From Tolypothrix sp. FACHB-123 (GTDB lineage Bacteria > Cyanobacteriota > Cyanobacteriia > Cyanobacteriales > Nostocaceae): a stretch of 64,000 bases of DNA. How positions within the stretch are numbered: position 1 is the first letter of the stretch; every line of letters starts with the position of its first letter. Shown here piece by piece: positions 28,316 through 38,084 of this stretch. A model generated the notes under the pieces. It had not been told where the DNA came from. It made no database searches and was given only the letters and a program-made list of their open reading frames with translations. A program made the position numbers and the translations under genes. The DNA is taken from contig NZ_JACJRE010000027.1 in assembly GCF_014697075.1 (NCBI RefSeq), positions 41,594 through 105,593 on the forward strand. The letters run 5' to 3'.

Positions 28316-28837
28316 TTATTTAATGTCTAGCAATTCTACATCAAATACTAGAGTAGCGTTAGGCGGAATTACACCACCGGCACCACGAGCGCCATAACCT
28401 AACTCTGGGGGGATAGTTAATTTACGCTTACCACCAACTTTCATGGTGCTAAGTCCTTCATCCCAACCTTTAATTACTTGCCCAACACCAAGTTTAAAGC
28501 TAAAAGGTTGACCGCGATCAACTGAACTATCAAACTTTTTACCATTTGTTAAAGTTCCGGTATAGTGAACTACAACCGTTTGTCCAGCTTTGGGAATCGC
28601 CCCAGTTCCTTCTTCGATTTCAACGTATTGCAGCCCAGAATCAGTAGTCACGGTATTGGCGTCAGACATAGTATTGCTCGCAATCAAATTATTGTTTTCA
28701 GTAATAGTAGTGGGTACTGGTGCAGTGTTGGTGAGATTAGCGGCAATAGCAGAGTCCTGTTTACTACCAATTTGCGCTAATACTAACACCACAACACATA
28801 CCAGCATTAACCCAACGCTAAGTAAAATCGCTTTCAA
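28316..28837 (-). CDS. FKBP-type peptidyl-prolyl cis-trans isomerase, exported
   Basis: Catalyses proline isomerisation during protein folding. The 173-residue protein has an N-terminal hydrophobic segment (residues 4-22) serving as signal peptide or anchor, a Thr/Asn-rich linker, and a complete FKBP domain (about residues 68-173): [62 protein letters not shown]. Location is thus periplasm or thylakoid lumen. Single gene with its own promoter region by position. Confidence 0.93.
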   Translation of the reverse strand: MKAILLSVGLMLVCVVVLVLAQIGSKQDSAIAANLTNTAPVPTTITENNNLIASNTMSDANTVTTDSGLQYVEIEEGTGAIPKAGQTVVVHYTGTLTNGKKFDSSVDRGQPFSFKLGVGQVIKGWDEGLSTMKVGGKRKLTIPPELGYGARGAGGVIPPNATLVFDVELLDIK

Positions 28838-28914
28838 AATTAAGCCTCCCTACTTGGGTAATGTGTCTCAGTATGACCAACAGGACACAATTAGTGTAAA
28901 TCACAAAGGATGTC

Positions 28915-29238
28915 TTAACGCCAAAGCTTATTTTCTAAATCGCGCACTTGCCGTTCTAATCGGTCAATTCTACCCCGTAATTCGTCTACTTCTGATTGCC
29001 GCGCTACGCCTAAATCTTGCATCATGTTCCGCATTTGCCGTTGCATTTGCGCTTCCCAAGTTCCTTGTTCCGATCGCAGCTGCTGTGCAATATCATCCAT
29101 GACGGCTTTAGCTTGTTCTGGATTTAGCTTACCATCTTTAACCAGTTCATCACCCACTTGCCGCAGTTTATCTGCTACTAAAGATGTTGTCCCAAGACCA
29201 AGCATTAATAACTGCTGCATCCAATTGTTATTATCCAT
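28915..29238 (-). CDS. phasin-like coiled-coil protein
   Basis: A 107-residue, highly charged helical protein. The N-terminal half (LLMLGLGTTSLVADKLRQVG; LVKDGKLNPEQAKAVMDDI) resembles the poly(hydroxyalkanoate)-granule-associated phasin family. The C-terminal 35 residues (VDELRGRIDRLERQVRDLENKL) form a perfect leucine-zipper-like coiled coil. A role on granules is family-based inference; no PHA synthase gene is near. Confidence 0.75.
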   Translation of the reverse strand: MDNNNWMQQLLMLGLGTTSLVADKLRQVGDELVKDGKLNPEQAKAVMDDIAQQLRSEQGTWEAQMQRQMRNMMQDLGVARQSEVDELRGRIDRLERQVRDLENKLWR

Positions 29239-29378
29239 ATTCCTTTCCTGTGAAATTATTGCAACCCAGCCTACCCTTGCGCTTGTGTATATGCAATTGA
29301 GCTATGCTAATAAAAGCGTAGCTATTCTAGCCTACAACTCTATTTTGGCAAATTGGCAAGTACAAGGAATGGCAAGGT

Positions 29379-29684
29379 GTGGTTATAGAACTACTCAAGT
29401 TTAAAATTGCTGCCGATGTTCGCGATACTTTTATCCAAAAGGATGAGGAAATTTGGACAGCAGCCCTGGCTAACTATCCGGGATTTTTGGCTAAGGAAGT
29501 TTGGCTGAATCCCGATGACTATACAGAAATTACTTTTATCGTTCGCTGGGCGACAAGAGAACAATGGAAAGCGATTTCTCCCGCAGAATTGCAGGATATT
29601 GAAAAAACGTTTGCAGCTGCGGTGGGGGCTACTTATGAGTTAGTCGCAGTAGCAGAGTATCAACAATTACCAGCAAACTGCTAG
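29379..29684 (+). CDS. TIGR03792 family protein
   Basis: A 101-residue protein from a GTG start (VVIELLKFKIAADVRDTF). Sequence and length match the cyanobacterial TIGR03792 family, which has a ferredoxin-like, monooxygenase-type (ABM-like) fold by appearance: alternating beta strands (VIELLKFKI; EITFIVRWAT) and an amphipathic helix with FIQKDEEIW. Enzymatic activity is not established. Divergent from the phasin-like gene. Confidence 0.78.
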   Translation: MVIELLKFKIAADVRDTFIQKDEEIWTAALANYPGFLAKEVWLNPDDYTEITFIVRWATREQWKAISPAELQDIEKTFAAAVGATYELVAVAEYQQLPANC

Positions 29685-29688
29685 TTTT

Positions 29689-29809
29689 TAGGAATGTCCA
29701 AAAAATAAATTATTCCAATGTCTGAATTCAACACAACTGTTTCTCTCCCCTGCTCCCTGCTCCCTGCCTACATAGCGATGGCATATTTTTTTAGTTGGAA
29801 GTCCCTTAA
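29689..29809. mobile_element. MITE-like element, copy 2
   Basis: Left end TAGGAATGTCCAAAAAATAA, right end TATTTTTTTAGTTGGAAGTC followed by CCTTAAG. The ends match those at 21138-21265. The middle here is a CTCCCTGCTCCCTGC heptamer run. The right end supplies the stop codon (TAA at 29808-29806) of the minus-strand 2TM gene. Confidence 0.65.
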
Positions 29810-30309
29810 GTCTGCAATGCTTTAAAGCATTTGTTGACAACTGAAGTAATAGTTTGTTTAATTTGATGCTTGCGATTCCAGCGTTGGAAAGCTCTTTCAT
29901 ATTCTTCGCCTTTGGTTTGGAAGGTGTTCCAGATATCCAGCCCTAGTAGTAACCCGCAGAATAGAAGAATATATCGCGACCAGGAAAGACTGCCACCACT
30001 GATGACATCCACTAAGATAAAGAAAACGTTAACAATGGCGTAATTGCCCAAACGCTTTTTAAATCTACTTTGGCGGTAGAGATTAAATACTTGGCGTTGT
30101 TGGACTTCGCTTTGTTGTGCTTGCCAATCCCGTTCTGCTAGTTTTAAGGAATCGGGAGAGATTTCTAACTCAGCGGCGATTTCTAACAACTCTTTGTAAG
30201 AAAATTCTCTGTTAATATTTTCAGCATGACTAGCGATCGCCAATTGTAAAATTTGCTGTACATCTTCTTGGCTATAAGAACGGATACTATTTGGTTCAAA
30301 TGCTGTCAT
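29806..30309 (-). CDS. 2TM-domain membrane protein
   Basis: A 167-residue protein starting MTAFEPNSIRSYSQED (ATG 30309; a longer frame adds 11 unlikely residues). The N-terminal half is helical with a Glu-rich YKELLEIAAELEISPDSL segment. Two membrane helices (YAIVNVFFILVDVIS and WSRYILLFCGLLLGLDIW) form the 2TM domain, and a basic tail follows. Such proteins are common in cyanobacteria, sometimes fused to kinases or regulators; the role here is unknown. Its last codon and stop fall in a MITE-like end, so the C-terminus may be altered. Confidence 0.8.
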   Translation of the reverse strand: MTAFEPNSIRSYSQEDVQQILQLAIASHAENINREFSYKELLEIAAELEISPDSLKLAERDWQAQQSEVQQRQVFNLYRQSRFKKRLGNYAIVNVFFILVDVISGGSLSWSRYILLFCGLLLGLDIWNTFQTKGEEYERAFQRWNRKHQIKQTITSVVNKCFKALQT

Positions 30310-30820
30310 AATTCTTACTCTGAGTATCAGTTTTAATAACAATTTACTGCTTGGTAGCAGTTGCTTTGCTACGCCAGCATCATTAGTACTATTTTCATTA
30401 TTTCTAGATTAACAAATCTCGCTAGTCTCGGTGGTAGGAATTCATGAAACTCCATCCTCAAGGACGGTTTTCCGCACCATAACCGTTCTCAGTTGATTGC
30501 AAGACAAAATTATATTGTCCCCTGTAGGGGCAACGGCACTGCCTTGCCCTGAGGATTTTATTGGACTCAATCGATAACTCCTATATTTGTTGATTCCAAA
30601 ATTCCGCCGGGGAATAAATTCCCAGATAATATAGCAATTCTCGCTGAGATGAAATATACCCTCAGGTCATGGCAGTGCCATGCCCCTACATCTGGCGATA
30701 TAATTTTGTATCGGTTCTGAAGTTTCTGGGGCGTTAGATTCGGGTCAGCGATAAGTATTTTCGTCATAATTACTTAGTAGGGGTGCGTCAAGAACTAAAT
30801 TGAATGTAAACAATTAATCT
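30310..30820. other. repeat-rich intergenic region
   Basis: Contains a CCATCCTCAAGGACGG hairpin near 30452, GTAGGGGCAACGGCACTGCC near 30525, and a GGTCATGGCA/TGCCATGCCCC hairpin near 30665. No supported gene; a short minus frame at 30767-30567 is repeat-derived. Confidence 0.6.
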
Positions 30821-31741
30821 ATGCCACATCGCTACCGAGTTTACATCCGCCGCTTTTGCATTGCGGCTGTTGCCACTGTATTATTATCACCCGTACTCTT
30901 CTACGGATTTTTGTGTCTGTTACGCCCATCCCGCACTGATGAACAGCAGGTATTGTTTCAGGGTATTGTTTATCAACGGCGGGCTATTTCGCAACCGCGT
31001 TCGGCGACAATGCATATTGTCACTGTTGATTTAACAGCACCGGGAATCAAACCTTTGGTAACTCCACCCACCCCTGGTAAAGGTAGAAAAACTCTCGCCC
31101 GCACTACTTCGGAATTTCTTCAGGAATTTAAGCTGCAATTGGCTGTTAATGGTAGCTACTTTCATCATTTTGAGGAAAAATCACCTTGGCATTACTATCC
31201 CCATAGTGGCGATCCTTCCCATCCTTTAGGAGAATCGATTTCTAATGGCAAGCGCTATACTAAACCATTAAAGGATAAGGCGGTGATTTGCTTTGGTAAA
31301 AATAATCTGGCGCAAATTATCGCTAATGGTAAATGTCCTCAAGATACTGTGCAAGGAATTGCCGGTCAAGAAATGTTGGTTGCTGATGGTAAGGTTGTGA
31401 GTTCGCGCATTTATGAGAATAAACCTTATCCCCGGTTAGCCGCAGCTATCAACCGGGAGGGTAATAAACTTTGGCTAATTGCTGTGGATGGTAAACAGCC
31501 TTTGTATAGTGAAGGTTTAACTTTGACTGAGTTGGCGAAAACTGCGATCGCTTTAGGTGCAGATAAAGCAGTTAATTTAGATGGTGGCGGTTCTGTAACT
31601 TTAGTTATGGATCAGCTAAAAAAACCTCAGGTATTAAATGCTCCCGTTCATACCAGACTACCAATGCGGGAACGTCCTGTTGGTAATCACTTGGGTTTTT
31701 ATGCTTTGCCAGCTGATGTTAAAACCTCTACATCGAAATAA
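30821..31741 (+). CDS. phosphodiester glycosidase family protein (NAGPA/DUF2233 domain)
   Basis: A 306-residue protein with an N-terminal membrane anchor or signal (about 10-33, basic start RYRVYIRRF). The NAGPA-type domain has LQLAVNGSYFHHF and the hallmark AVNLDGGGSVTLVM near residue 258, ending with GNHLGFYAL. In the characterised relatives this domain uncovers or cleaves N-acetylglucosamine phosphodiesters; in bacteria it is linked to cell-wall glycopolymer turnover. The substrate here is unknown. Monocistronic by position. Confidence 0.88.
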   Translation: MPHRYRVYIRRFCIAAVATVLLSPVLFYGFLCLLRPSRTDEQQVLFQGIVYQRRAISQPRSATMHIVTVDLTAPGIKPLVTPPTPGKGRKTLARTTSEFLQEFKLQLAVNGSYFHHFEEKSPWHYYPHSGDPSHPLGESISNGKRYTKPLKDKAVICFGKNNLAQIIANGKCPQDTVQGIAGQEMLVADGKVVSSRIYENKPYPRLAAAINREGNKLWLIAVDGKQPLYSEGLTLTELAKTAIALGADKAVNLDGGGSVTLVMDQLKKPQVLNAPVHTRLPMRERPVGNHLGFYALPADVKTSTSK

Positions 31742-31862
31742 CCGCACTTTAAAGGACGGACACCTCTACTGCGAGAAAGATTAAAATTTATTTACATTTC
31801 GTTACACTAGAAACATCGAGAGGAAAGCAAACCTCAAGATACTCAAATAAAAGGTGAACGAC

Positions 31863-32987
31863 ATGAATGGCACAATACGCGTTGGTAATCTCTTCGGGAT
31901 TCCCTTCTATATCCATCCATCGTGGTTTTTAGTTCTAGGTTTAGTAACTTGGACTTATAGCAGCGGATTGATGGGGCAATTTCCCCAATTATCGGGAGGG
32001 CTAGCTTTAATATTAGGATTGATGACAGCGCTGTTGTTATTTGCCTCTGTCGTCGCCCACGAATTAGGACATAGCTTTGTAGCGCTGCGTCAAGGAATTG
32101 ATGTGAAGTCCATCACATTATTTATCTTTGGTGGTTTAGCGAGTTTAGAAAAGGAATCGGAAACTCCCGGTGAGGCTTTTTGGGTAGCGATCGCGGGGCC
32201 GTTAGTTAGTATACTGATATTTGCTCTCGCTACAGGCGTTGGTTACGCTACCGCCGCCACAGGCCCAGCAGCCGCAATTCTGGGGGTGATTGCTACGGTT
32301 AACTTAGCTCTAGCGCTATTTAACTTAATTCCTGGCTTACCTTTAGATGGCGGGAATATACTGAAGGCTTTAGTTTGGAAAATCACAGGCAATCCTTATA
32401 AAGGTGTCACATTTGCCAGCCGAGTTGGACAAATATTTGGTTGGGTTGCGATCGCCTCTGGTTTAATTCCCTTAGTCTTATATGGTAGCTTTGCGAACGT
32501 TTGGAACTTGTTAATTGGTTTCTTCTTACTCCGCAATGCTGGTAATGCGGCGCAATATGCCAGAGTACAGGAAAAACTCACAGGTTTAACCGCAGAAGAT
32601 GCAGTTACCCCTAATAGCCCGATAGTTTCTGCTAATCTCACCTTAAGAGAATTCGCTGATGAACGAATTATGAGTGGTGAAAGCTGGTACCGCTTCCTAG
32701 TTACCGATGATAACGGACAATTAGTAGGTGCGATCGCTGCGAATGATTTACGCACCATCCCCACTACTGAATGGTCACAAACCCAAATTAAACAAGTAAT
32801 GCGACCGATTGCTGAATCTACCACAATTCCATCTGACAAGCCATTAACAGAAGTAGTTCAGCTACTCGAACAGCAACAATTATCTGCACTAACTGTAATT
32901 CGTGACAATGGCGTACTCGTCGGGATTTTAGAAAAGGCGGCGATTATTCAACTTCTACAACGCAGATCAGAATTTAATCCTGCATAA
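31863..32987 (+). CDS. site-2 protease family zinc metalloprotease with CBS domains
   Basis: A 374-residue intramembrane protease. The zinc site HELGH is at residues 66-70 and the second metal segment LIPGLPLDGGNIL follows the later membrane helices. About six hydrophobic segments occupy residues 15-230. Two CBS-type repeats make up the C-terminus (about 245-370: AEDAVTPNSPIVSANLTLRE; VMRPIAESTTIPSDKPL), matching the Rv2869c/SpoIVFB-like subgroup with regulatory CBS domains. The ATG at 31863 (MNGTIRVGNLFGIPF) is preferred over a GTG three codons earlier because AAAGGTG then lies at ribosome-binding distance. Confidence 0.93.
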   Translation: MNGTIRVGNLFGIPFYIHPSWFLVLGLVTWTYSSGLMGQFPQLSGGLALILGLMTALLLFASVVAHELGHSFVALRQGIDVKSITLFIFGGLASLEKESETPGEAFWVAIAGPLVSILIFALATGVGYATAATGPAAAILGVIATVNLALALFNLIPGLPLDGGNILKALVWKITGNPYKGVTFASRVGQIFGWVAIASGLIPLVLYGSFANVWNLLIGFFLLRNAGNAAQYARVQEKLTGLTAEDAVTPNSPIVSANLTLREFADERIMSGESWYRFLVTDDNGQLVGAIAANDLRTIPTTEWSQTQIKQVMRPIAESTTIPSDKPLTEVVQLLEQQQLSALTVIRDNGVLVGILEKAAIIQLLQRRSEFNPA

Positions 32988-33019
32988 CCTGTCAACTTCA
33001 AATACTCCTTCTCGAACCT

Positions 33020-33047
33020 CCCTCAGCGACGCTGGGGGAATTTTTTA
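33020..33047 (+). terminator. terminator after the site-2 protease gene
   Basis: An 8-bp stem CCCTCAGC/GCTGGGGG with a 3-base loop followed by AATTTTTTATT, 33 bases after the stop codon. Confidence 0.85.
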
Positions 33048-33169
33048 TTGCGCTTCCTCTGTCATTAGTCCACAACAAAAATCTATGCAATTTTAATGAC
33101 AACTAATTGGCTGGACTAAATATCAAGTACTATGTCTCATACGATAATGATCGTTGAGTGTATCTCTCT

Positions 33170-34348
33170 ATGTCTAAACCCTTGTCTCCTCCCGCCAGCA
33201 AACCTGCAAGTCCTTTCTTTTCTTCTGGCCCTTGTTCCAAGCGTCCTGGCTGGTCTGTATCTCAGCTAGAAAACGCTTGTGTCGGACGTTCCCACCGTTC
33301 CAAAGATGGTAAAGCCAAAATCAGCGATGTCATTGAACGTTCTAAAAAAATTCTCGGCGTTCCGGCTGATTACCGCTTGGGTATCGTTCCCGCTTCGGAT
33401 ACAGGCGCAGTAGAGATGGCTTTGTGGTCGCTTTTGGGAAGCAGACCCCTAGATATCCTGGCTTGGGAAAGTTTCGGTCAGGAATGGGTGAAAGATGTCA
33501 CAGATGAGTTAAAGTTAGCTGATACTCGCTTGATTAAAGCACCCTACGGCAGTTTGCCAGATTTAAACTCTGTTGATTTTAGTCATGATGTAGTCTTTTT
33601 GTGGAATGGTACCACATCCGGCGTGCGTGTACCCAACGGCGACTGGATTAAAGACGATCGCGAAGGCTTAACTATTTGCGATGCGACATCCGCAGTATTT
33701 GCGATGGATATACCCTGGAGTAAATTAGATGTTGTCACTTACTCTTGGCAAAAAGTATTAGGTGGTGAAGCACAGCATGGCGTAATTGTGCTTTCTCCCC
33801 GCGCTGTGGAACGTTTGGAAAGTTATAAACCAGCTTGGCCTTTACCCAAGCTATTTAGAATGACCCAAAAAGGTAAGCTGATTGAAGGTATTTTCAAAGG
33901 AGATACCATCAACACCCCATCCATGTTGTGTGTGGAAGACGCTTTAGATAGTTTAATTTGGGCGGAAAGTATTGGTGGACTTCCCGGTTTAATTAATCGT
34001 AGCGAAGCTAATTTAAAAGCGATCGCGCAATGGGTGGAAACAAGCGATTGGGCAGATTTCTTAGCAGAAACACCAGAAACTCGCTCTTGTACTTCCATTT
34101 GCTTGAAAATTGTCGATTCTTGGTTTACTAGCCAAACACCAGAAGCACAAGCTAAATGTGCATCTGAATTAGCTAAGTTGCTAGAAAAAGAGAAAGTAGC
34201 TTACGATATTGCGCCCTATCGCGCCGCGCCCCCAGGATTGCGCATTTGGGGAGGCGCAACAGTTGAGACCGCAGACATCGAAGCCTTACTTCCTTGGTTA
34301 GACTGGGCTTACAGTACAGTTAAAGCTGAATTGATGTCTTTAGTGTAA
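33170..34348 (+). CDS. serC: phosphoserine aminotransferase, SerC
   Basis: Makes phosphoserine from 3-phosphohydroxypyruvate, the second step of serine synthesis; PLP-dependent class V aminotransferase. The 392-residue protein starts [20 protein letters not shown] (ATG 33170; a TTG four codons upstream is less likely). The N-terminal [53 protein letters not shown] and the PLP-lysine segment [15 protein letters not shown] match the SerC subtype of archaea, alphaproteobacteria and cyanobacteria rather than the E. coli type. Confidence 0.94.
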   Translation: MSKPLSPPASKPASPFFSSGPCSKRPGWSVSQLENACVGRSHRSKDGKAKISDVIERSKKILGVPADYRLGIVPASDTGAVEMALWSLLGSRPLDILAWESFGQEWVKDVTDELKLADTRLIKAPYGSLPDLNSVDFSHDVVFLWNGTTSGVRVPNGDWIKDDREGLTICDATSAVFAMDIPWSKLDVVTYSWQKVLGGEAQHGVIVLSPRAVERLESYKPAWPLPKLFRMTQKGKLIEGIFKGDTINTPSMLCVEDALDSLIWAESIGGLPGLINRSEANLKAIAQWVETSDWADFLAETPETRSCTSICLKIVDSWFTSQTPEAQAKCASELAKLLEKEKVAYDIAPYRAAPPGLRIWGGATVETADIEALLPWLDWAYSTVKAELMSLV

Positions 34349-34372
34349 GCAATGTTTCGGTACATCTAATTG

Positions 34373-34399
34373 TAAGGGCACAAGATTATTGTGCCCTTA
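34373..34399 (+). terminator. terminator-like hairpin after serC
   Basis: A perfect 11-bp stem TAAGGGCACAA/TTGTGCCCTTA with a 5-base loop, 24 bases after the serC stop. A GGTGGGGAAACCCCACCCC repeat follows at about 34410-34435. Confidence 0.65.
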
Positions 34400-34571
34400 T
34401 TTATGGCGGTTGAGGGTGGGGAAACCCCACCCCTACAGGGAATTTGTCTTGGCTTTCCAGGTTTCTTTGCTGATGCTATAAATTAAAACTTCTCTGTCGA
34501 AAAGTGTGGTTTTAATTCTCTATGTTTGATTTTTTATATTTCCTGTAGGGGAATGGTCTCCGCGCCCCAGC

Positions 34572-36242
34572 TTACGAATTAATACGCAGAACATCAAACT
34601 TAATCAGATACAATAAGGTGCGGAGTAATTGCCCAGCCGGAATATCACGATGAAAATTAAGAATGGTATCAATTGAAATTGTGCCATTTTGAGCGATCGC
34701 ATTTAAGATTGCATCTATAGTTAAATTTGCACTTCTTCTGTCTGCACCAAAATTAGTAATCCAATTTTGCCGGATTTGTTGCAGGTTTTCTGGTGTCCCC
34801 ATCGCCCCCAATCCTAATACTAAATCTGGGCTTGGTGTGTTACTGGTGTAATGAGCAAAGACTCTAAAAGGATCGTCACATAAAGGTATGGGTGGGCTAC
34901 CTGGTTGTAATGGTACAGACATTGGTGCAGTCGCGCGAATTTCTGCTAATTCTTGCCATAAATTTTCATAAGCGGCGATAACCACTGACCAATCATAAGT
35001 TTCCCTGGCGCGTTGTTTCCCATTCTCGCCCAGACGCTTTCTCAGTTCCGGCTGAGTAATTAATTGTATAACTGCGTTAGCGGCTGCATCTATATCAACT
35101 GCCACTACCATTGATGAATGAGCTATATAGGTGCTGTAATTTAAACTATTATTATGATACTCAGCCGCTAAATCTAAACTTAACCCTGGTTGAGGCATGA
35201 ATGTGGGAATCCTCAAACCATCAACTTCATGGCGTACAGATTCTTGATAACCATCCCAATCGGAGACAATTACAGGTAAACCCGCAGCCATTGCTTCAAT
35301 TGGTGTGAGTCCAAATGTTTCTTGAATATTATCGACTAAAGAGATAAAAATATCAGCCGCAGCCCAAATTCCCGCCCGGATTTCTGGTTTGCGCCCATCG
35401 ACAAAAAGACAATTAACTGAGGGACAAAAAGTTTGCGCACTTTGGATAATACCAACTTTTTCTTTCTCATCTTCAAACCAACCAGCCAAGACAAAATTAA
35501 TTTTAGTATTGGTGGCTTGGGCGGCTTTTTCTAAGGCTAAATACATTGGTACAGGGTGGGCTTTGGCGTAAAAGCACAATCGCCCAACAAATAGCACTAC
35601 AATTTCATCTTGAGGAATACCAAGGGCTTGACGTAAACCGCGCCTAATATTATGAGTATTATCACCATGATCAAAAGTATCGCAATCAACCCCCAAAGGA
35701 ATCACTGGTAGTTGAAGATTAATCTGTGGTTTAGCACCGATGCGTTGCGCTAAATATTCAGCCCAACTATCAAGAAGACGGTCTACAGCATTTTTCACCG
35801 CCAGAGATGTGCAAATAATCGCATCCCAAGGCTGAACCGGGGCGATGAGTGCATCACCAATCCCATCCATTACGCCCATACTTGCAATTGTATGGGTGAC
35901 ACCGCAGATACTATAACCCCGTTGATTATCAAATCTTCGTGCCCAAGCCAGGGAAGAAAGGATAGGATCTGGGTGATAGATGGTTCCTGCTTGTGCGAGT
36001 ACTTGATGATTGTTGCTAGGTAACCAAGTAACTTGACGCGGACGTTTCATCCAAGGTTTAATGCGATCGCAAAATTCCACGAATTCCCCTTGGCTAGAAC
36101 TGTAACAATAGAGTGAATCGGCTGTTCCATGTTGTACTAAAGCCTTGAGGAAACCTTCACCCGCAGCTTGACGCCCTAGCAGTCTGGTTCCAGAGGTATC
36201 GTAACCATCTTTTTTATAAAAAATTGCCGCAGTGTTATTCAT
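34572..36242 (-). CDS. GT4-type glycosyltransferase
   Basis: A 556-residue GT-B fold glycosyltransferase. The C-terminal nucleotide-sugar half has VVLFVGRLCFYAKAHP (about residue 215), VLAGWFED, and the donor-binding ETFGLTPIEAMAAGLPVI (E-x7-E-type motif, about 312-330) followed by VSDWDGYQE. The last about 130 residues after the GT4 domain (NTPSPDLVLGLGAMGTPENL to the end) form an extra C-terminal domain. Acceptor and donor cannot be told from sequence. It stands alone on the minus strand, and 36243-36561 is gene-free A/T-rich DNA. Confidence 0.9.
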   Translation of the reverse strand: MNNTAAIFYKKDGYDTSGTRLLGRQAAGEGFLKALVQHGTADSLYCYSSSQGEFVEFCDRIKPWMKRPRQVTWLPSNNHQVLAQAGTIYHPDPILSSLAWARRFDNQRGYSICGVTHTIASMGVMDGIGDALIAPVQPWDAIICTSLAVKNAVDRLLDSWAEYLAQRIGAKPQINLQLPVIPLGVDCDTFDHGDNTHNIRRGLRQALGIPQDEIVVLFVGRLCFYAKAHPVPMYLALEKAAQATNTKINFVLAGWFEDEKEKVGIIQSAQTFCPSVNCLFVDGRKPEIRAGIWAAADIFISLVDNIQETFGLTPIEAMAAGLPVIVSDWDGYQESVRHEVDGLRIPTFMPQPGLSLDLAAEYHNNSLNYSTYIAHSSMVVAVDIDAAANAVIQLITQPELRKRLGENGKQRARETYDWSVVIAAYENLWQELAEIRATAPMSVPLQPGSPPIPLCDDPFRVFAHYTSNTPSPDLVLGLGAMGTPENLQQIRQNWITNFGADRRSANLTIDAILNAIAQNGTISIDTILNFHRDIPAGQLLRTLLYLIKFDVLRINS

Positions 36243-36561
36243 ATATGTTTATTTTAGGGATAAGGCCGTTGCTCACTGAGCGAAGTCGAAGTGAGCAGAT
36301 AGCAGAAGGAAAGAGGAGTTTAGGAAACTAGTTTGAGAAATGTTGCATTACTCAAATAAACTACTCATCAATTTTTGCTTATTAGCGTTGCATTTTAGCG
36401 ATCGCATTTTCAAAAATTTATCAATTCAACTGTTATAACTTTTTGACTATCAAGTTTTATAATTTCTGGTTTTGGCTCTACTTAATTTAAGTTGTTTCCA
36501 CATTGGCGATTTATAAACGCATAAATTAAATTGGAAGCGCTGTTATTTCCCATCATGCCAA

Positions 36562-37803
36562 ATGCTCGTATTTTTTATTCATGGCGTTGCTGAATCAAAG
36601 GTTAAATTTGCCCAGCCTTTAAAACATCTGATTAAAGATGAATTATTACAGCGCGGTCAAGAGCCACCATATTTCCATTCTGGGTTTTATGCCGATGTTC
36701 TCAATAAAAAGGATAAAATCTGGAATTGTATAGATAGAGATTTACAAAACCAGAAGCAACAAAACCCTAATGTTAATCTTCAAGATATATTTCGTGGGCA
36801 AGAAATCAGGCGAGAATTTCTCTCCGATTTTGTAGGAGATGCTTTCACATACCTTAACTTAGAACGTGGAGAAAAAATTCGCGAATCAATTGCCGGACAT
36901 TTAGAAGATTTTATTCTGGCTCATCCCGAAGAACAAGAGCTTCATATTGTTGCTCATTCTATGGGTACAGTAATTTTATGGGATATTTTGTTTTCTGATA
37001 AATTCTCTTCTGACGATGCTGCCTATAAAATTCGCTCATTAATACTTGAAAAAGTTAATCTCAAAAGTATTAATACGATGGGGTCACCCATCCTTTTATT
37101 CAATATGATTTTCGATTTCAACCCTGAACAGGTACAAAATTTTGTAATCAAATTTTCTCAGCAACCTATCAGATGGACAAACATCATTCATTCCTCTGAC
37201 TTAATTGCCTATCCCCTAAGTTCTAGCTTAAATTTCAATGATTCATGTAATTTATTAGTTAAAGATAGATTTATATCAACAGTGGCTAATGATTGGGAAA
37301 ATAATATGCGTGCTTTATATAATACTGCTGGCAATCTAAACCCACAAATAAATCAAGCTTTATCACTAGGAATGATAGCATCAGGTGTAGCAGATGCACA
37401 TCTTAATTATTGGAATTGTTCTCAAACAGCAAAAATTATTGTAAATACGATGTTAGGAAATGAGGATAAAATATTAACTCTAGTTATTGAGAGGCTAAAG
37501 AAAGTTCCAGGAATGACAATTAATTTAATGGAGGTTCAAGATTCCACAAAAACTAAGGATTATAAAATAGATCAGTCTTGGCATCATTACCTTGGTGAAT
37601 TTGATAAACTTCGAGAAAGTTTTCAATTTGTAGATGGTAGTGGAAAATTAAATCTACGCGATAATATAGCTCAAGTTCCTCATGTTTATGTTTACGCTCG
37701 CAATGGTGATTGCAAATTTAGTGGTTATGTTGGCTTATTTCATGCTGAGGGACTGAGACAAGAAGTACAAAACATTAAAGCAGAATATCGGTTAAAAACT
37801 TAA
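36562..37803 (+). CDS. lipase-like alpha/beta hydrolase of unknown substrate
   Basis: A 413-residue cytosolic protein (no signal peptide). The N-terminus MLVFFIHGVAESKVKF holds the oxyanion HG motif, and HIVAHSMGTVILWDIL contains the nucleophile serine (AHSMGT, about residue 135). An HSSDLIAYPL segment may carry the acid and a C-terminal HAEG or HHY histidine may complete the triad. The C-terminal 150 residues are not recognised. The gene is visibly A/T-richer than neighbours and has unusual codon use (many ATA, AAT, TTA), suggesting transfer. No partner gene is adjacent. Confidence 0.75.
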   Translation: MLVFFIHGVAESKVKFAQPLKHLIKDELLQRGQEPPYFHSGFYADVLNKKDKIWNCIDRDLQNQKQQNPNVNLQDIFRGQEIRREFLSDFVGDAFTYLNLERGEKIRESIAGHLEDFILAHPEEQELHIVAHSMGTVILWDILFSDKFSSDDAAYKIRSLILEKVNLKSINTMGSPILLFNMIFDFNPEQVQNFVIKFSQQPIRWTNIIHSSDLIAYPLSSSLNFNDSCNLLVKDRFISTVANDWENNMRALYNTAGNLNPQINQALSLGMIASGVADAHLNYWNCSQTAKIIVNTMLGNEDKILTLVIERLKKVPGMTINLMEVQDSTKTKDYKIDQSWHHYLGEFDKLRESFQFVDGSGKLNLRDNIAQVPHVYVYARNGDCKFSGYVGLFHAEGLRQEVQNIKAEYRLKT

Positions 37804-38084
37804 TACACAATTTCATTAATTCATAGCGAATTGGCTTGTGCAATACTCTGCGAAACTTTGTCTTGAAAAGTTCTGATCGCCGGAAGCCGGCGCTCAGACT
37901 TTTCGCTGCGTTAACCTCCGCGTTCCTTTGCGTTTAAAAATTGATGAACTTATGCAAAGCGGTACTTAGTTTTCATCATCCACGAATTCGTAGAGTGTGC
38001 CTAAGTCCTAAATCATTTATCATGACTATAGATAAATAATCCCAGCAAAGCGGATTTAATCAATTAGGAATTGACATTGTAACT
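37804..38084. other. intergenic region with CTCTGCG/GGTTAACCTCCGCG repeat
   Basis: Carries a dispersed repeat around 37850-37940 (AATACTCTGCGAAAC, CGCCGGAAGCCGGCG hairpin, TTAACCTCCGCGTTCC). A similar GCGAAAAGTCTGAGCG sequence occurs near 63239. No gene seen. Confidence 0.55.

Noticed and set aside
30567-30767. Minus-strand 66-codon frame
   Set aside because: Lies in palindromic repeat DNA, with no family resemblance.
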